Part shown: piece after piece, positions 61,414 to 64,000 of the stretch | How the letters are laid out: each line of letters opens with the position of its first letter | How positions within the stretch are numbered: position 1 is the stretch's first letter | NCBI GenBank assembly: GCA_951812755.1 | Contig: OX638329.1 | Location: 6,191,107-6,255,106, forward strand | Length of the DNA: 64,000 bases | DNA from: an uncultured Latescibacterota bacterium | Lineage (GTDB): Bacteria; Latescibacterota; UBA2968 | Direction: 5' to 3' | The notes under the pieces: generated by a model | The model's database searches: none | The model's input: the letters and a program-made list of their open reading frames with translations, nothing else | What the model was told of the DNA's origin: nothing | Translations under genes and position numbers: made by a program

Positions 61414-61440
61414 TAGGGACAGGTTTCAAACCTGTCCCTA
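61414..61440 (-). repeat. 27-bp palindrome containing the stop codon of the binding-protein gene
   Basis: TAGGGACAGGTTT and AAACCTGTCCCTA arms around one base. The minus-strand stop TAG of the binding-protein gene is its first codon. A hairpin between binding protein and permease genes often holds mRNA ends so that the binding protein is made in excess; that role is inferred. Confidence 0.85.
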
Positions 61441-63345
61441 TTGTTTGATAAATATCTGTTCGTGAAACACGGGGCGACCCCAACCGCGATGTACGTCGGC
61501 GGCACTGCCCTGAAAAGGGACATTGCCCAGTCGCGTGCTGGCTCCCCAGATGGAATAGGCAGAGCCGACCACAATAACGGGTACGTTGTCGGTGTGGAGG
61601 TCGCGCACGTTTGTCATGTGTTCATGTACGGCTATGGGATCTACGGTTGTCAATACTTTTTTGATGCGCATTGTGGCTTCGTGCAACCACGCGGGACCTT
61701 CTTTGGAGGCGTTGCGGTGCCAGAAGGGAACGGTAGGTGCCATAATTGCCCAGTCATTGAGACGGCCCAGGGGATCCGCGGGGCCTTCGAGGCCCCAGTG
61801 GTGAATGTCAAATTCGCCGTTGAGGCGGCGGGGCCATACAATGTCGCGCAGGGAAATGTTCAGGTTGGCTTTGATGCCAATGCTGCGCCAGTGTTCGGAG
61901 ACGAGTTCGGAAACATCGACGCCAACGCCGGGGACGACGTCGATGTTGAGTTCAAAGCGCGAGCCGTCTTTGAGTTCGCGCCAACCATCGCCGTCTGTGT
62001 CGCGGTATCCGGCTTTGTCGAGGAGGTCGCGGGATTTGTCGGGGTCGAATTTGGCGTATTTGCGATAGGCGGCTTCTGAGTAGTGCGGGTTAGAGGGCGC
62101 GAAGGAGTAGCCCGCGGGGTCGAGGAGGCCGTGATAGACGATCTGGTTGATTTCTTCGCGGTTGATCGCATAAGACAGGGCTATGCGCACGTCGCGGTTG
62201 CGAAAGGCTTCTCGCAGGGCGGGTTTTGGGGTGTCCCAGTTGAGGTAATAGGCGGGACCGCGGTCTGGACCGGTGATCCGCAATTTGAATTTGCCCTTTT
62301 TTTCTTCGGTGCGCAGGGTGGGGAACATGTTGATGCGCGAGTAGCGCCCAAACAGGTCGAGTTCGCCGTTGACAAATTTGAGGAGGATAACCTGGGGGTC
62401 CTGGATAACGGTAAATTCGATGCGGTCCGCATAAGGCAGTTGATTGCCGGCTGTGTCGATTTTCCAATAATAGGGATTGCGCGCATAGACGATGCGTTGA
62501 CCGCGGATCCATTCGACGGGGACCCAGGCGGATAGGCGCGGCATGCCGGGTTTCATGATGACCATGGCATTGGTCGCTTGTTCTCGAAATTCTTCGTAAG
62601 TCGCTTCGGGGTTGTAGCGGGGGTGTAAGTGTGACAAATGGTGTTTGGGCTGTGCGATGACGTCTAAACACAGGGCATGTAATACGCGGCCGAGTGGTTT
62701 GGACGATGAGACTTCGAGGGTGTGGTCGTCGATTTTTTTCAGGTCGATGGGTTTGCCATCAACTACCCACACAGAGGGGGGCACGGGCTGGTTGTGGGGG
62801 CGGGCATTGTCGTCAAAGGTCATGTCGTAGTACCAGAACAATATGTCGTCAACTGTAAATGGTACGCCGTCTGACCATTTGATGCCTTTGCGGATTTTAA
62901 AAATTGCAGTTCGGCCTTCGTCGTGAAATTCAAAACTCTCGGCGAGGTTGTGTACGATGCTGTCGGGCAAGGGACGCGAAAATCCCATGAGGTTTTCGCT
63001 CAGTGTTTTGTTGGTGCCTGCTGTTTGGATGATGTCGCCGGTGAGCGCGCGCCGCAAGACGCCACCGTATTGTCCGATGGTGTCCATGGGGACGACGATG
63101 AGTGGATTTTCGGGCAGGCGTTCAGATACGGGGGGGAGTTCCCCTTTTTTGACTTTTTCAGCGAGGATGGGGGCTTCCCCAAAGGTGCGGCTGATCAGGA
63201 TTTCCGGGTCGATTTGTACGGGTGCGCGCGTTTTGTGAATCGCTGCGTTGGATTGCGCGGCTTCACCTGTTTTAGCAAGATGCCCTGGGTCGGGTGCGAG
63301 ACAACCACAGAAGAGTAAGGGGATGAGAAAATAGGTTCGTTTCAT
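61438..63345 (-). CDS. ABC importer solute-binding lipoprotein (SBP_bac_5)
   Basis: 635 residues. The signal peptide MKRTYFLIPLLFCGC ends in an FCGC lipobox, so the protein is lipid-anchored. LIVVPMDTIGQYGGVLRRALTG is an early strand region of cluster C binding proteins, FKIRKGIKWSDGVPFTVDDILFWYYDM and LSYAINREEINQIVYHGLLDPA are their signatures. It is somewhat longer than DppA (about 535). It heads the five-gene operon. The ligand may be a peptide or an oligosaccharide; both are known in this family. Confidence 0.94.
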   Translation of the reverse strand: MKRTYFLIPLLFCGCLAPDPGHLAKTGEAAQSNAAIHKTRAPVQIDPEILISRTFGEAPILAEKVKKGELPPVSERLPENPLIVVPMDTIGQYGGVLRRALTGDIIQTAGTNKTLSENLMGFSRPLPDSIVHNLAESFEFHDEGRTAIFKIRKGIKWSDGVPFTVDDILFWYYDMTFDDNARPHNQPVPPSVWVVDGKPIDLKKIDDHTLEVSSSKPLGRVLHALCLDVIAQPKHHLSHLHPRYNPEATYEEFREQATNAMVIMKPGMPRLSAWVPVEWIRGQRIVYARNPYYWKIDTAGNQLPYADRIEFTVIQDPQVILLKFVNGELDLFGRYSRINMFPTLRTEEKKGKFKLRITGPDRGPAYYLNWDTPKPALREAFRNRDVRIALSYAINREEINQIVYHGLLDPAGYSFAPSNPHYSEAAYRKYAKFDPDKSRDLLDKAGYRDTDGDGWRELKDGSRFELNIDVVPGVGVDVSELVSEHWRSIGIKANLNISLRDIVWPRRLNGEFDIHHWGLEGPADPLGRLNDWAIMAPTVPFWHRNASKEGPAWLHEATMRIKKVLTTVDPIAVHEHMTNVRDLHTDNVPVIVVGSAYSIWGASTRLGNVPFQGSAADVHRGWGRPVFHEQIFIKQ

Positions 63346-63575
63346 AGGGGTTTTAACTTAAACAAACTGTTTCGTTCATGCGAGTATTTTCTTTGAAGCT
63401 GTTTTAAAAATTCCGGTGAGTTGCGCGTGATGGCTACTGCGTCCGATGCGCGATATTTTGTACCATAATCAGAGGTGTTGTTGCGTGTGCTGGAGATGCG
63501 GATTAAGAGTTGAAGTTATTCTATGACCAGCAGGCTATTATGAGTAATTTTTTTCACAAACGATTGATTTTTCTA

Positions 63576-63603
63576 TTGCAAACGATTAAGATTTTATTAT
63601 AAT
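63576..63603 (+). promoter_or_regulatory. Sigma-70-type promoter with tandem CAAACGATT sites
   Basis: TTGCAA, a 16-base spacer and a perfect TATAAT. CAAACGATT occurs twice, near 63557 and 63579, about two helical turns apart, the second one over the -35 box. This is the usual layout for a repressor or activator site. It points at the secreted protein gene 218 bases downstream. Confidence 0.6.
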
Positions 63604-63701
63604 GTTGTCGCGCTCAATAAACGCAGGCATGTATTGTGCCTGCGAGAACGGCAGAAGGCCGTACAGGTTTGATAGCCCCTGGCCTTCTGCCGCAACAACA
63701 T
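63602..63701. repeat. 100-bp three-stem inverted-repeat structure
   Basis: Outer ATGTTGT/ACAACAT arms enclose two hairpins: CGCAGGCA/TGCCTGCG and CGGCAGAAGGCC/GGCCTTCTGCCG. The outer left arm overlaps the -10 box, so the whole may be a short mobile repeat rather than an RNA leader. I found no second copy in the window. Confidence 0.55.
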
Positions 63702-63820
63702 AGAGTAGAGAAATGGTCCAGCAAACCATAACCCACTCTGTTTTGCAATGTACAGTTCCACATCTGTAAAGTCAAATTGCATTTCCGCCTTTGATGAGCT
63801 GTCAGCGCTGGAGATGATTC

Positions 63821-64000
63821 ATGTATAACGCCTATTCCCATCGCACCATCTACGGACTATTGATGGTATTCATCTTCCTCCTCAGTTCGGGAGCCTTCGC
63901 GCAACAAACCGTTTGTGACCGCACGACCCAGGTTCGGGATGCGATTGTGGCCGCGGTGTCAGGTGTCACTCAATGCGGCAATGTGACCGCGGAGCATCTA
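63821..64000 (+). CDS. Secreted protein, N-terminal part (leucine-rich-repeat-type leader)
   Basis: 60 codons to the window edge. A signal peptide (IYGLLMVFIFLLSSGAFAQ) is followed by TVCDRTTQVRDAIVAAVSGVTQCGNVTAEHL. This 'CDRTxQVRDAIVAAVxGV...C..VTA.HL' leader commonly precedes leucine-rich repeats in large bacterial surface proteins. GGAG precedes the ATG by about eight bases. The repeats themselves lie beyond the window. Confidence 0.75.
   Translation, partial: MYNAYSHRTIYGLLMVFIFLLSSGAFAQQTVCDRTTQVRDAIVAAVSGVTQCGNVTAEHL

Larger units (their letters stand above)
63346..63820. other. Long intergenic region upstream of a secreted protein gene
   Basis: No gene is supported. GAAGCTGTTTTAAAA near 63395 is a lone MITE-A end. 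A promoter and a structured inverted repeat, listed separately, fill the second half. Confidence 0.55.

Noticed and set aside
62948-63318. + strand frames at the 5' end of the binding-protein gene
   Set aside because: They lie opposite a convincing signal peptide and SBP_bac_5 domain and show no motifs.
63602-63701. tRNA-like or riboswitch structure
   Set aside because: Three stems are present but no conserved tRNA loop sequence or riboswitch core is recognisable, and the outer stem overlaps the promoter.

Overview
The window looks like a piece of chromosome from an uncultured Gram-negative-type bacterium. It has lipoproteins, a MurA, a periplasm-type M23 peptidase and a complete dipeptide/oligopeptide importer. 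The mix of many S1 sulfatases, phytanoyl-CoA-dioxygenase-like (PhyH) enzymes, TIM-barrel sugar isomerases, a PL8 polysaccharide lyase, a GH95 fucosidase and many toxin-antitoxin cassettes resembles Latescibacterota or Poribacteria-like lineages of marine, sponge or soil origin. That placement is inference from gene content only. No rRNA or tRNA gene was recognised.

Region 1 (1-10900) is a catabolic run on the + strand: two sulfatases, a cupin and a PhyH dioxygenase, then a PIN toxin pair scarred by two miniature transposons (MITE-A, MITE-B), then a sugar isomerase, an alkaline-phosphatase-superfamily enzyme with a threonine nucleophile, a further sulfatase and an AAA ATPase. Region 2 (10900-21600) is an accessory island with different codon use. 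It holds two HEPN-type proteins (one fused to a restriction-nuclease-like domain), small unknown genes including a 34-residue basic membrane peptide, an IS1595 transposase, a two-helix membrane protein, an IS982-like element with 19-bp inverted repeats, and an IS256 element whose transposase gene is split by an IS3 element (clean CAC target duplication).

Region 3 (22000-31100) returns to catabolism: sulfatase plus isomerase, then a self-contained three-gene operon of unknown function (TIGR04255-like protein plus two unknown proteins) ending at a strong terminator, then an MFS transporter translationally coupled to a secreted chondroitin-lyase-like PL8 enzyme, then a ClpP-family protease. Region 4 (31100-39800) carries a second MITE-A, an SF1 helicase with zinc fingers, an SDR, a CoA-transferase pair, a GH95 enzyme and a second MITE-B.

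Region 5 (39800-45600) is a toxin-antitoxin and defence scrapyard: an AbiEi antitoxin whose abiEii partner is reduced to four codons, a HEPN protein, Phd/VapC, DUF433 genes, a truncated DUF5615 toxin and a broken nucleotidyltransferase. Part of it is framed by a 53-bp direct duplication of the vapC-larC junction. larC follows, then a 3 x 109-bp tandem repeat.

Region 6 (45600-64000) is mostly core: M23 peptidase, rlmN, murA (active-site Cys replaced by Asp), CCA-adding enzyme, a polyamine-synthase-like (BpsA) gene paired with a DUF2156/GNAT-like gene, a PhyH enzyme, a HigBA-type pair and a five-gene peptide ABC importer, then the start of a secreted repeat protein. Short palindromic repeat families are sprinkled through almost every intergenic gap.
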